From: Serinus canaria
Taxonomy: Eukaryota; Chordata; Aves; Passeriformes; Fringillidae
Length of the DNA: 64,000 nucleotides
Direction of reading: 5' to 3'
NCBI RefSeq assembly: GCF_022539315.1
Contig: NC_066343.1
Coordinates: forward strand, 37,428,649-37,492,648
In this document: positions 50,023 through 62,600 of the stretch, one piece after another
How the letters are laid out: every line of letters begins with the position of its first letter
Position numbering within the stretch: the first letter of the stretch is position 1
The notes under the pieces: generated by a model
Databases searched by the model: none
Told to the model about the DNA's origin: nothing
What the model saw: only the letters and a program-made list of their open reading frames with translations
Made by a program: the position numbers and the translations under genes

Positions 50023-50678
50023 AATCAAAGGTTTGATTAGTTTTGGTCAGCTCTCCAGATTCTACCACATTCCCACTTATTGACCACCCTTGGCCTACTT
50101 CTGGCAGGAAGGACAGAGAGGGACTTTCATTTCAGTTTGTCTGGTGATAATACAAATAGAGAGTGTCCTGTGGGGAGAAATCTGCTGGCCATCCTACACT
50201 GTCAATTGTATCATATTGTTTGGCTTAAATAGCAAAGATAAGCCTTTATTATGATTATAAATACAGGTGAGTTTTACCTGCTCAATCATCAACACCACTT
50301 TTACACATTATAAAGACTACAGATTAATCTAAGAGATTATTCTATACTTTCATTTCCTTTGCACAAGACTACACTTTTCTACTCAAATACACAAATGTGG
50401 TTCTGAGAGATGCATTTACCTTGTCTTTTAAAAATGCTGAATTAGGTTTTTTGTGCACTTTCAGATATAAAAGGATATAGAACTAAAGCTAAGTGCAGTG
50501 CAATAAAATTTCAGATGGCAACACCCCTATGTCAGCTAGATTTTCATTATTGTTTACATCAGTGACTGGGAAGTAATTACCCGGGTGCATTTCCATCACA
50601 ATTTCCCAAACAGTAAGCAATATTTGACTTGCCAAAGACAAGATGAAAGAAACAGTCAGTCCCAGCCTGCTTCTTCAT

Positions 50679-50710
50679 ATGCCTGTGAGAAGCACTCCTC
50701 TCACAGGCAT
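50679..50710. repeat. 12-bp inverted repeat
   Basis: ATGCCTGTGAGA, eight bases, TCTCACAGGCAT. Perfect but short. Confidence 0.8.
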
Positions 50711-52692
50711 GCTTCACTGATTCTCTGTGATAAAATTTTCTTGATCTTTGTAAGTGGAAAACAATTGTCATGCTAAGTGTCATGAGTCTGAGGGTACAGG
50801 CACAGACCAATGTAAATGTAGATGATTAGGTTAAAAAATAAAGAGAAAAGGGGAAGTTAGGGATCCAATGAGGCATACAGTGAAAGGATCTAGGCTTCCA
50901 CCAAAAGCCCTAATGCGATTTCATCATGAGTTATTGTGGTCTCTTGTATGTCTGTATTGTATCTGCAGGTGAAATACTGGCGTCAGTTTCCCGGACAGTT
51001 GTGCACTGTCACTCTTCCAAACCCTTTTCTCCTCACTCACAAAAGTTAAGTGCTGTGTGCAGAGCTTGACATAGTCATAAAATATGACAAGCGCCCAGCT
51101 GTGGAAGGAGGAAGAGCTTGTGGTTCCTGGCCATGTGTTTAATCATCTCAAAGCAGCTTTGAGGTGGGGAACATAAATACATTAAAAGAATCTGAGCAAT
51201 CTGCTTTCCTAAAATGGAAGCAATATAGGCTAGTGGAAGACCATTAGGCCAGCAAGATTTTCAAATACTTGTGAAAGTCATTTATCTTCCCTCTAACACA
51301 GTTTCTCTAACAGAAAAATGTGGATAAAACACTCCCAATTTTTTTTTAAATAATTAAATTAAAAGAAAGACAGTGTTTGAATATTAAGTATTGCTCTGCA
51401 GCAAACAGGAGTTAGTTTTTTGACTCCTCACAATAAAGTGAATAGCAATTATCTCAGATTGCAAGACAGAAAAATCTAATTTTCAGTATGTTAGCAGTGA
51501 AGTGGAATCATTGCTTTGCCAATGAACTTCATATGCAAGCAACATTTTTATTAAATTTTAAAAAATTAGAGTATTTACCCAAGGCTTCACAGTGAGGTCT
51601 AGAACTGCTTGCACGGATGGTTAAATGAACTCAGTAGATTCCTAGCAGCAATCATGCATGAGAAAGAGAGTAACTAAATAAATCACTTCCAAAGTTTTAT
51701 AGGAGTCATGTCATGAGGGCGGCTATTAGTTTGTTATGGTTTTATTCCATGTCTTTCTTAGTTGTTCAGAAGAAACAGTTTAATAGGATAGAAAAATACA
51801 GTGTTTTCATGGCCCTTGAAGCAGAGCTCCTCTGTCACTCTCCAAGAAGTTCAAGCATGAAGCCTCTGAGGAGTGAGAGGCTTAAATCAATTGCAGCGTT
51901 GGAAAACCAAGAGAGGGAGATGAAGTAGATGGAGTAGCAACAAGAGTGCAGGAAGGAGAAACATGCCTGGAAAAGCAGCTTTCTGTGAGCCTTGGTGCCG
52001 CAGGGAGGGAGTTTGAAGAAGTTGCTCTACAAGACAAAGAGCAGTAGTGAATGTGCTCCCAGTGTCTTGTTCATCCCTTCTCAGCTCTGCCTTATCTGCA
52101 TGATAACGTGAAGGGATGTCCAGCTGCTGCTCAGACTGAGTGTACATAAAAGAAAAGATGGGCAAATAACTATTTTAATTCTGCTTTGTTGCAGCAGGGA
52201 GATGTTTTCTACACAGGCAGAGGGTGGTTTAGAGAGCCTTAAGGGTAAATGGCGCTTGGTATTCACACAGGCCACACACATGGATCATGCACGCATATGC
52301 ACACAAACACTTGCAAAAACAAATCCTTTGCACAGGCTGTCTTGGCAAACATCCTAAAAATCTGCACTTCTCCCAGAGAGCCAGAAAAAGCTTTAGGATT
52401 AGGGCCTTTATGATTGTTGTTCAGGCACCTCCGCAGACATCAAAAAGCTTGTCATGGAAAACTGAGAAAGAGATGGAACAAAATAAAGAGCACAAGCTTT
52501 ACATTAGAAATAAACATACAATATGCTTGCTGAATATGCAAAATGTTCCTAGGACATGAGGACTTCCAGGCTCAAGACAAGGGGGTTATATCTTTGCCTA
52601 TTTCAGTTTCTCCACGCAGATGTAATAACGATGTGTGTCATCATTAACGCTGTCTTGCAAGCCTGGGGGCTCAGCATACCTTTGTCTGTGCA

Positions 52693-52714
52693 TGTGTGTG
52701 TGTGTGTGTGTGTG
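52693..52714. repeat. (TG)11 microsatellite
   Basis: Uninterrupted TG run flanked on both sides by GCA/CATG. Confidence 0.95.
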
Positions 52715-54053
52715 CATGTGCTGTAACTAGACAAAGGAAGAGAACAGCCTACAGTTATGTCAGTAGTGTATGAGGCAAGTAAAACCAACTCCAAGAGGGA
52801 AAGGCACTAAGTGTTTTGAGGGCTTGTGTGAGACCCCAATCACTTTTATCCATAAAATTATATTTTACTTTTGGCTCTTGAGATCAAATGCTTTACAGAG
52901 TTTCCCAAAATAAGAGACACAAGAAAGCAGTAGCCTGCACTCCTCTTCTCATTCAACCTTGAATTCAGTACCAGTGGATAGAATGGGGAACATGTTCTGT
53001 TTACCTTCTGTGTGTGCCTCTCTGTCTACCATGTCTTTGCTCTCTTGTAGTTTTGAGCCTTTTCCTGCATGCCCCAAGGTCAGCGCTAAGAGAAAAACAG
53101 TAAGGAATTTGTCAAAAAACACGTCTTTTTATTTTCCAGAGTGTTCTTCTGGAGAGACCACACGCAACTCCAGCATGTGAGGAATTCCATGCCTGAAGCA
53201 GAGAGCCCTTTCTGAACTCAGCAGCCCACAGCATCACTGGAGACCATCACTTCTGACCATGTGTTAGAACACTTGGCACGGTGTCATCGGCCTGGGTTTC
53301 CCACCTTCCAAAGGTGGAAAAGCACAATTGGTTATTCAAGATGTGTTTGTTGCAACCAATAAGCAGGGGATATTAGTAACAGCAGAATTTTAATCTTGTG
53401 TCCATATCTCAGTTCAATGCCAAAACTTTTTGAGGATGAGGTCACTGTTTTACCCCTAATTGTTATTTAATCTAGACTAAATCCATGTCACACTTCAAAC
53501 AAATATTTTAGTGTAGAAATTTTTCCAAGGTGAGAAATTTCAGGATGCTACCATCTTATTTCAGTGACTTTTTACTGATGACGCTACAGAATGAATTGAA
53601 AACCATATGGCAAGGTAGTCTCCAAGTTGGGGTTCCCTGCCCAAGTCCCATGCTCTTGATCAGCTGGGGATTAATGATGTTTCCTGCCTCCCGAGGTTGG
53701 GGAGCCTCCTGATGATGGGGAAGTGATCAGAAGTTTAAAAGAGAGCCTAGGAGAGCAAAGAGTAAGTAATGCTGTACCTACTTGGGGAAATGGTTGAATT
53801 CAGAGTAAATCTCCAAGTCTGAGTGTCTCCAGAAGAAAGGAAAAAACACCACCAAAAATGGGGGAGACTATAGTTTAGATGGATGGTTGCACTAAGTGGA
53901 ACCTCCTGTTCAAGATGAAGAAACAATAAAGATGAACAATGAACAATGTGGAACTCAAAAACTATTCACAATCAGTTCACAGCTGTATTCTGCCTATCAA
54001 AGGCAAAATACATTTTCTCTATCTCTGCCCTCTGCTGCAGTTAATGGAAGAAT

Positions 54054-54130
54054 CAGTCTTACAAAAAAGCATTCATCACATATTTTAAGGAAGAAACAGT
54101 CTTACAAAAAAGCATTCATCATATATTTTA
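54054..54130. repeat. 43-bp-period direct duplication
   Basis: The 34-base block starting CAGTCTTACAAAAAAGC occurs at 54054-54087 and again at 54097-54130 with one mismatch. This is a recent local tandem duplication. Confidence 0.9.
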
Positions 54131-56380
54131 TGTGTAAATAGATGTGCCATTGCTCAAATAATACACATCTAGAAAAGTAAAAGAAAAATCAATCAAATTA
54201 AAATTCCTGAAAGTAGTAATAGAAAGGTATGTACTCAGCACATATATGATATATGTACAGAACAATTTTTGCCTCATGATAGAGACAGTCCTTTTAAAAT
54301 TATAACCAACACAGAATTAACAGAGACAAGACAAGAGAACATTAGAGACCACATGAGAAGATTACCACAGTGTAGCAAATGTCATTATTCCTCATCTGGA
54401 GTCAGTCACATGCTTTTAGAGCAGCAATTTGTAATGCCCATTCTGAAAGGCCATAGAGAGCTGTCTGCTCAGCCATGCTGAGTAATGTACTAGCAGTAAT
54501 AACCAGGGCTCTGCCTGGTTAGATGACCAGAGAACTAATCTTGAAAATTATGTACTGTATGTGGTTCCCAGCCACCTAAAGAAAAACAGGAAAACATATA
54601 AATAGTTCAGTTTCTTTAAAGCTCATGATGTCTGTGTTCTTTCCAAACAAAATTAATACCCTGAGAATACATAAGGCACTGCTCCATTATTTGGTATCCC
54701 TTCTGACTGAATCCAGTGGAGTCCCCTCTTGAATGGAGCTCACATGAGAGTTAAGTAGTGGAATATGAGTAGGGATTGGATACATGCCAATATTGTTTCC
54801 AAATTATATATTTCTTTAAATTAGTAGGTCTTCATGTTCCCTTTGTTTTATAAGTGATACACTGCAGGTAATGGCAGTGTCAGTCTTTCCACCTAGCTTT
54901 CACTTTGCTGAGACCCGTCCTAGGAAGGTCTGAGAGAGGAATTGTGTCACAGCATTCATCCTCCACAATAAAGTCCACATAGTTTTGAACAGTGGAAGCT
55001 TTCTGTACTCACTAACCCCTCTTTAACCAAAGACACAATTGTTCCCATGACATAATGAGTTTCAATCATAGCTATCCTCACCTGAATTTGAGCTGATGAT
55101 ATGCATCTGTCTATTTCCAATCGTAGAAATAGAGGTTCAGCGCTAGAACCCAGGGCACAGGGAATGTTTCCCTGCCTGTCCTGAGAAGTCCTGATCCCCA
55201 GGAGAACACTGCTTTTAACCGTGGTCCGTGGACAAAGCTTTCAGGACATTGGGATTAAGTGGAATTTATGAGTGTGTGAAATAGACAGTAGTGTAGCTTA
55301 TCATAGGATGAAAAACTTAGAGTTTTGGGGTTTCAGTATGGAGGTAGATAGAAGACAAGGTGGAGGAATTTGGGCGTTGTCTTCATCTACATCATTTTCT
55401 GCAGTGTTGATAGCACAGAGTGATTGGTTAGAAAGAACCACAATTCAGATGTTGTGTGGAGAGAAAAATAATTAGTTATTTGTAGAAAGATAGAAATAAA
55501 ATATGTTCTAAGAGTTAATTGGCTGAAATAGCTTTAAAAGACCTTGAATCTGTATCTTATGACTTTTGATGCCTTCTCTTTGTATGCTGTTTGGTATGTA
55601 GATGGTGTGCTGAACTTTTGATAAGAGAAAAATGAACAACAACCTGAAGACAGAAAAAACCAAAAGTCCTGCTCAAAAGTCTCTCAGTCCTGGCACAGAA
55701 CTTTTTAGGGGTCTCCCCATCAGAGGGTCCTCAGGTTTTCACTGTTCAGTTTGTTATCAATTCTTTTTGCAGCTCCTTGCTCAAGAACACAGATTTGATC
55801 CAGGTTTATATATAAAAAATTCTGGCCTTCCAAGACATATTTGTCCTGTTCTGGACTTGGCTTTGGTTTTTCCACCTTGCTTTAGCTGTTATTGCACATT
55901 CTAATGAGAAATTAAGTTGTTTGAGAAGACTCTGCCCAACTGCTTAACAAAAGAGTGCAAAACTTTGCTTTCACTTCAGAAACTTCTTTCAGTTTCCAAG
56001 TTCTCTTCCATGGGATTCTTGTCAGGTTATACTGAAATCTACGTGGGTTCAGCTCCTGCTGTTTGAGTGCTCTTTGAGCAGAATTTCCAAGATTTGTGAA
56101 AGCCTCAGAGCATAGAGTCACTTTAAATGTTTGATAGCAAATATCCAAAGTTATTGCAATAAATCAGGGTTAGTAAGAAGCAGGAGAAGCTCCTTCCCTA
56201 GCATTTGACCAGGAAGCAGGTGACTAGGGTAGTATGAAGATTTGTTGATTATTTAGAAATGACATAATGATGTATTGTATTCTGGAGATTACAGAATTCA
56301 TGACAAAATTAGATAAACAGTTCAGAACACAGTCATCCACTAGAGAAAGTGTATAGTATCCTCCTTAGTAAGTGCCTAGT
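54131..56380. other. Non-coding stretch, nothing recognised
   Basis: No recognised genes or elements; open frames of 90 codons or fewer. Confidence 0.55.
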
Positions 56381-56640
56381 TTCAGTCACAACAGAGTTAA
56401 TTTTTTACAGTAGCTAGGAGGATGCATGGCCAGAATACTAGTTAGAATGCTAGCTCATGTGGGAGTAAGGGACTTAGTTGGTGGGTATTATCTCACTTTC
56501 CATGTAGATTATTTCTTTGTCTTGTATCTTTTGTTATTATTCTTATCTCAACCTGTGATTTTCACCTTTGTCCTTTCAAATGAAGGGGGGCAGGAGGAGA
56601 TGGGGATTGAGCAAGGGTGTCTGGTCCAGTAGAAAGAGAC
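56381..56640 (+). mobile_element. Internally deleted ERVL-type LTR
   Basis: The start (CAGAGTTAATTTTTTACAGT, then AGCTAGGAGGATGCATGG) matches the 5' part of the avian ERVL LTR. The end (TTCTTATCTCAACCTGTGAT, GGGGGGCAGGAGG) matches its 3' part. The middle, with the TATA and GACCCAAACTGACC blocks seen at 415-995, is missing. It is the second, more decayed member of that family in the window. Confidence 0.55.
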
Positions 56641-59600
56641 TAGGGACACTGTATTGGGAAGTACTATCCCTAAACCTCGACAGTAAGGGTCATGGGTCAT
56701 GAGATTGAGGTCATGGGAAGAAGTGGAAAGAGGGGAGAGACACTGGATAGAAGACAGAATAACACTCCAAGTTCAGGCAGAACCTGAACTTGAGTAAAAA
56801 TAAAAACTTGACAAACCATTATTTTTAAAGTTCTCCCTTTAAAGTTCTGATATTTTCAGGTTTCCTCAAAATGCATTGTCTGGTGCAACAAAATGTGTTC
56901 TGTTAGAAATATAGGAAATATTTGTAATAAAAGTAACAGTTTTCAGCAATTTTCACACTTCATTTTAAACTTGTAAATGAGCCTATCTTGCCAAAAACAT
57001 TGTTTTATTTTGTCGGTGTTTTAAAAAGGGGTTTTGCTAATGGAAAAATGCATCCTTTCCAGGAAAACTACAGTTCATCTGAACAAAAAGTGCTGCTGAA
57101 ATTAAAAAGGTTAGCATAGCACAAGAGCTTTAGCTGGGAGAATTAGTTAGAGCCTCCTGTAATCTCTGCAGGCGCAAAGTCTCAAACTTTCCTTCCTCAG
57201 CTAATTAGCACAAAAAAGAAGCTTTCCGTACTGAAAAGCAGTATTACCACCCTTGCAAAACAATCTAACTTACAGAGTTGCTGCAATGGATTTGGTCCAA
57301 GTCTACCTAGCCCTACAGACAGTCTAGAAAAGCATCTGGCATATTAATGGTGAGAAAAGCATGACTTCCTATCATGCATTACCCAGCCTCCCAGTGTTCG
57401 AGATATTTATATCTCAAGCATCTAAGTTCCAGAACTTGGAGATGTGGAGAAAGTCAGTACTGCTTACTAGGTCTGTGTATGACAGTTTTGTATGTCACCA
57501 TTACTCATGTCATTAAATCCTTCTTCACATCTCCTCACTATGATAATAATGTCATCAACATCTGTGATTCTTTTCCCCTATCTTCATCCTACCCCAGTCC
57601 TCATGTTGCAAACTGAAGAATCATTTTTACTCATCTTTTCCAGTATGAGCTTTATTTCCTGATTCTTTTGTAGTGTTCTTCCTTTGTCACCATTCTCTGC
57701 TTTTTTTTTTCCTTTTTCTGCAATAGTTTTTTTAAGAGAGTAGTACCAAAACTGCCCCAAATTGTCAAATCTGGATACAGAATATTCCACAGCACAACAC
57801 TTATTAAATCATGTGGATAATGACCTGAGATCAAAACTTGAGAATTTAATTTTTAATTAAATTTCCAAGCAATCATCCCAAATAAGTGCACTGTTCAAAG
57901 ACTGCAGTGCTCTACCAGTGAGTGGCTCATTGGTAAAAATTATTACCAATACTCATGCTCTGCCTAGTGAATGAAAAATAAGTTATCATAAGTGATAACC
58001 CAGAACAGTAAGGAATACTCTCACTGCTAGCTTAAGCTGAGTCTGGATGTCCACAGAGCTATACAGCTACAAATTAATGATTTTACAAGATTTCAATGTA
58101 AGAATAGTTTTATGACATGTAGAAATATGACTTTGGAGGGGCTGAAATTCCAAAAACAATGCAGCAAGTAATTTATGAAAAAATTTTCAACAATGTTTTT
58201 ACCAGTTGTAACTATAAGACTTTATATATATAAAATATCAGACTTTCTCTATTTTTTAAAATATACACTTAATACTAGTAATGAAAGTCCATTACAGGCA
58301 AAGATTCCCAACCCTGATAATTTACACCCAAACCAATAGGTAGCCAGCACATATGAATACAATTTCAAGAATAAGGCACCTGAGACCAAACTAAAATTCT
58401 GTCATGTTTTTCTTGAACCAGATATGCAAAACTAACTGGGTCAACTTAAAACCGGGTATGAAAATATTTCATTTCTCCTCTTTGTTGGAAATCAGTCAGT
58501 TCTGACCTTTGGGCTTAAGTAACAAATAGGAATAGATTTAAGTCATGGGAAATAAGGCTGAAATTCACACAACATATTCAACATATTCCTAATGAATTCT
58601 TAATTAACGTCATGTATCATACCAAATATCTAGTTATAGAAGACAATTTTTGTACAAATCAGCAGTGACAGAGGACCTACTATTAAAATAATTTCTAAAG
58701 AAAGTACCCTTAAAGAGCCATATAAGAAATGTGTAGCTGTACTTAAATCTGGACATAGTTTCCTCTTTATAATCACCTGGGTCATATATAAATATGTTTT
58801 CCACTCAGATTTAGTCTATTTAAACTAAGAGTGAGGCAAAGGTTCCCTTTTTTTAAAGATTAATTTTATTGACTCCCATAGGGATAGATATCAGAGTTTC
58901 CATACTAACTCAATACCTCTGAAGGCTATAAAATGGCATTCTTCTTTTTTTTTTCTAAATGAAACCAAGCTTTCACACTTAAGCAGCAGACAGGGGTAAA
59001 GAAGAAGCAGAAAAGCGAGGGAAAGATAACCTTATCTTTGACCGGATCAGTTAAACAAGAAATATCACCTCTTTGATCCTCCCAACACACATATCTCCTA
59101 CCCCAAAACAGCAAATGTGACATCCTGTAACTTGAAACCAATACTTTAAAGAAGTTTAGTGCCAATAAATTATAGTCTGCTACACAAATAACTTGCAGTG
59201 AAATGTTTATCAGCTCTCTGACGTAGCTGCTTCCATTTATAGCTTATAAATTGTTTTTTACTGGCTCCTTCACATCTGATAACGTGGCTTGAGAACAGGT
59301 GGTGAAAATGTTAGGCAATTATGAGAGCCTCTGTTTGTGTGTGTGTGGTCTCTTGCAAAGCCACTGACCACATACGAAGGCATTGTAAAAGTCCCAAAGT
59401 TACATTATCAGCCTCTCTAGCTGAGTACTGCCCTAGATGGACTTTCTTTGCAGGTGGGGTCTTTCTGGTCTGTAAATAGTTTTCCTGAAGGGTTAAAAGT
59501 TCAGAATTATCAAAATCTACGTTTAAGAACAAATTTCACTCAATGCGACTCACAAAATAGCTTTAAATCTCACATGCGGAACCGGTGTGGCTGAGTAACT

Positions 59601-62600
59601 GTCCAGTGATACAATGTAAAGCTGTTTTCTTATCAAGGCTCTGAAAGCGATCAGTTGGCCAAGGCAGGAATTGCATGTTACCACTGTACCTTTAAAGGTT
59701 TTGCAGCAAATCCTGCTGGAATAAATTGGCTTTTCAGAGATATATCAGCATGAGTTGTTTAATTTTCCTTGCAAGGAGGGACAAAGCCTTTTTGTAGTTT
59801 CATCTTAAAATTATTATAAAGAATTCCTAGAACTAGAATTCTAGTAATAGGTATTTTCTAGAATAGAGAATTCTAGGTATTCTAGAATTACCTATTACTC
59901 CATTTAAAATATACACCTTTAGAGACATAGTACTGTCTGACTCTGGGTTCAGATTTTTATTTTAGCAAAACAAGAATAAAGTGTTGTGATTGGTAATCCA
60001 ATCAAGAAAGAATTAAACTAATAGTAAAACCTTGCAAATTATTTCTGACATGTATAAAGCTTTTTAGTCTAAGTGAAGGGGCTTTCTAATTTGAAATAAT
60101 TTCAAAGTTCAGTGCTGTTGCTGATAAGGACTTGTTTGCCTTGGACAGTGTAAGCGCTGTCAGACTGTTTCTCTCTAGTGGGGGTAGTCTCAGAGTGTTT
60201 TCCACTTTTTCCCTGCATTTGGATGTGATGGGTGCCATCCACCTTCATACAAAAACAAAAATTACTTCAAATATTTGCTGTAGAGCTACAACAGGACTGC
60301 ACAACTTGGATTTCAGCAGCCATTAAAAAAACCCTTGTAGAATTGAAAGGAGCAAAGTAATAGAGAGGATATTCTGCAGATGCTGCCGTCGTTTATTACC
60401 CCTTCCATCACTGTACTCCCTCTCAACACAGCTGTATTTATCCAGGTCTCCTTCCAAGTACTGTTCAAGGAAAAGAGCGTGCACTGTAGTAAAAGATTTT
60501 AAGTACCATGTGCTGTCGTCTGTCTACAATGCATATACTTCCAAGAGTTCAACAACAGATCTATGCATTTTGCTTTATCAAAATGTTTTCAGTATGACTG
60601 ACTGAGCCCAGCAAAGAAGAGTAAATCTGTACAGGAGAAGTGCATGAATCATAATAATTTTGAAACAGACATGTACCAGAAATGTTGACTATACAGCCTT
60701 CATAGAATTCCTTTGTGCTACAGTAAAATACGATATACCTTAAAGTCATTGTACTCAAATTCCTAAAGACCAGTTTTCCTTTTGGCATTTTTCTTTCTTG
60801 CAATTTTTGTTTCAAATAGTCCTGAAAGTTAGTCAGTGAAGGACAATAAATATGGTTTAGTGTTCCTGTTGATAATTTCTAAAATTCCAGGCAAGAAGTG
60901 ATGCCTGCTGTTCGCACTTAAATATTATAGAATGACTGCCAATATCAGTTTCTTGCTGTTTGGCCATGAAAGCATTTTTGACAAGCTAACTCTTCCTGCA
61001 AAATTTTTTTTTCTACATCTGTATGTCAGTATTAACTTACCACGTTCTTCTCTTTGTCTGAGTTTACAAAAACATGTGTCCAAATAAAGAGAAAGGGTTT
61101 AAATGAACAACGATTGTGTAGTGCACAAAAAATTTTACAATTTATAAGGTTCTGACACTTTCAGTATGAGCTTATATTAGAATTCTCATTTGCCCTTTCA
61201 AAATAAACTGAAAAGAAAGCATTTTTTCATTTTGGTATTGTTACTGACATAAATATGCTATTCTTTTTTCATGGCCATGTCAAAAGAACCTATCAAAAAT
61301 CCATTGATATTGTAAAATTGCATGTCCAGAAATTACTAAGCAGCAGAATTAAAGTGGCCTGACAAGTTTATTCACTTTGAGACTCTTTTGAAAATTTTTA
61401 ATGAAAACATTCATTTATTTTTCCACTAGATCATCAACTTTGGCAGTGTGCACAACAGTTATTATTCAGAGAATGCAACACCTAGTGATTTCAGATGTGT
61501 ACTTTACATTTCTATTTTCCCTTATTTGCATGCTGGAAAAGTTTTATGTTTTTTAATGAAAGGTTTTGTTAAGAAATTGCAGTCTGCATTGAATACCAGA
61601 ATGAGGAAACTCAGTTCACATGACAAGTTTATCAATGTCAGGAAATGATGGAATATAGAGAATTATAACAGAAGTGTTAGGCAGCTTCCACTGATTGTGC
61701 TGTTATTACAGCAGGAATGGTGTGTTCTTAAAGGATCAAATTCATTGATACAATACTAGATAACTGACACAATGGACTGTGGTGACTTTGCAGTGCAGGT
61801 GGCACTTGTGGAATATCCCGATGGCAATCGGCACTGAGAACTTGTACTTGTTTGGGAAAATAGGGGGAAAAAGTGGAGACAAATGCGGTCTCACTCGAGT
61901 GTGTTTTCCTCCTTGCTGCTGGGGATTATGTGTGCCATAGGCTCCAGGTACTTTCATAAAGCAAGGAAGGGAAAACAGATTTTCAAAGGCTTGAATGTTA
62001 GATGAGTGTGCCTATCTAAGGGTTATTGGCAGTAGGACTGAAGGTGATACAAGGAAACACAACCACTGGTCCTCCCATTAACTTTCCTCATGGCTTTATT
62101 GTTGACTTTGGTACCCAGCTCAGGAGAAGTTGAAATATATACCAGCAGTGTTTATATTGACATATACTCTTATCTACTCTGATTTCATTTTTGAAATTTT
62201 CTCTACTGCTGTTCTACACAACTTGTGAAGTCAATGGTAGAAAGTAATTATTAACCTCTTAATAAACATAAATTTTCTGCAGACATCCTAGTTAATACTG
62301 AAGCCTAGCCAAGTAAGATGGTCCCTAAATACAAATTACAACAGACAAGAGATAGTACTTTTAGCAAAGTTACAGCATTAACATAGAAAGGAACTTGTTA
62401 TTGAGATCTTCTGCTTGCTTTTTACCTTTCATTCATTTTGCCTTATATTTGGCTAAGTTTTCAAGTGTTCTTTGAAATCATGGGCAGTATAATTTATAAA
62501 TGAAGCAGAGGATCGTCACATATTTGTAAGGGATTTGTGACAAAAAAAGTGCCATCCTTTACATTGAATCTTGCAGTGCAGTGCTAATGTTCTTCAAGTT

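Larger units (their letters stand above)
50023..54053. other. Non-coding stretch
   Basis: No gene recognised. Includes the 12-bp hairpin and a (TG)n tract. Confidence 0.55.

Noticed and set aside
13884..50089. GLI-like sites (one mismatch from GACCACCCA, for example 50081-50089 and 38197-38205)
   Set aside because: A nine-base motif with one mismatch allowed is expected roughly ten times by chance in this interval, so the few seen are not evidence.
59580..59660. tRNA-like start (GGTGTGGCTGAGTAACTG)
   Set aside because: No matching acceptor stem, anticodon arm or B box can be built around it.
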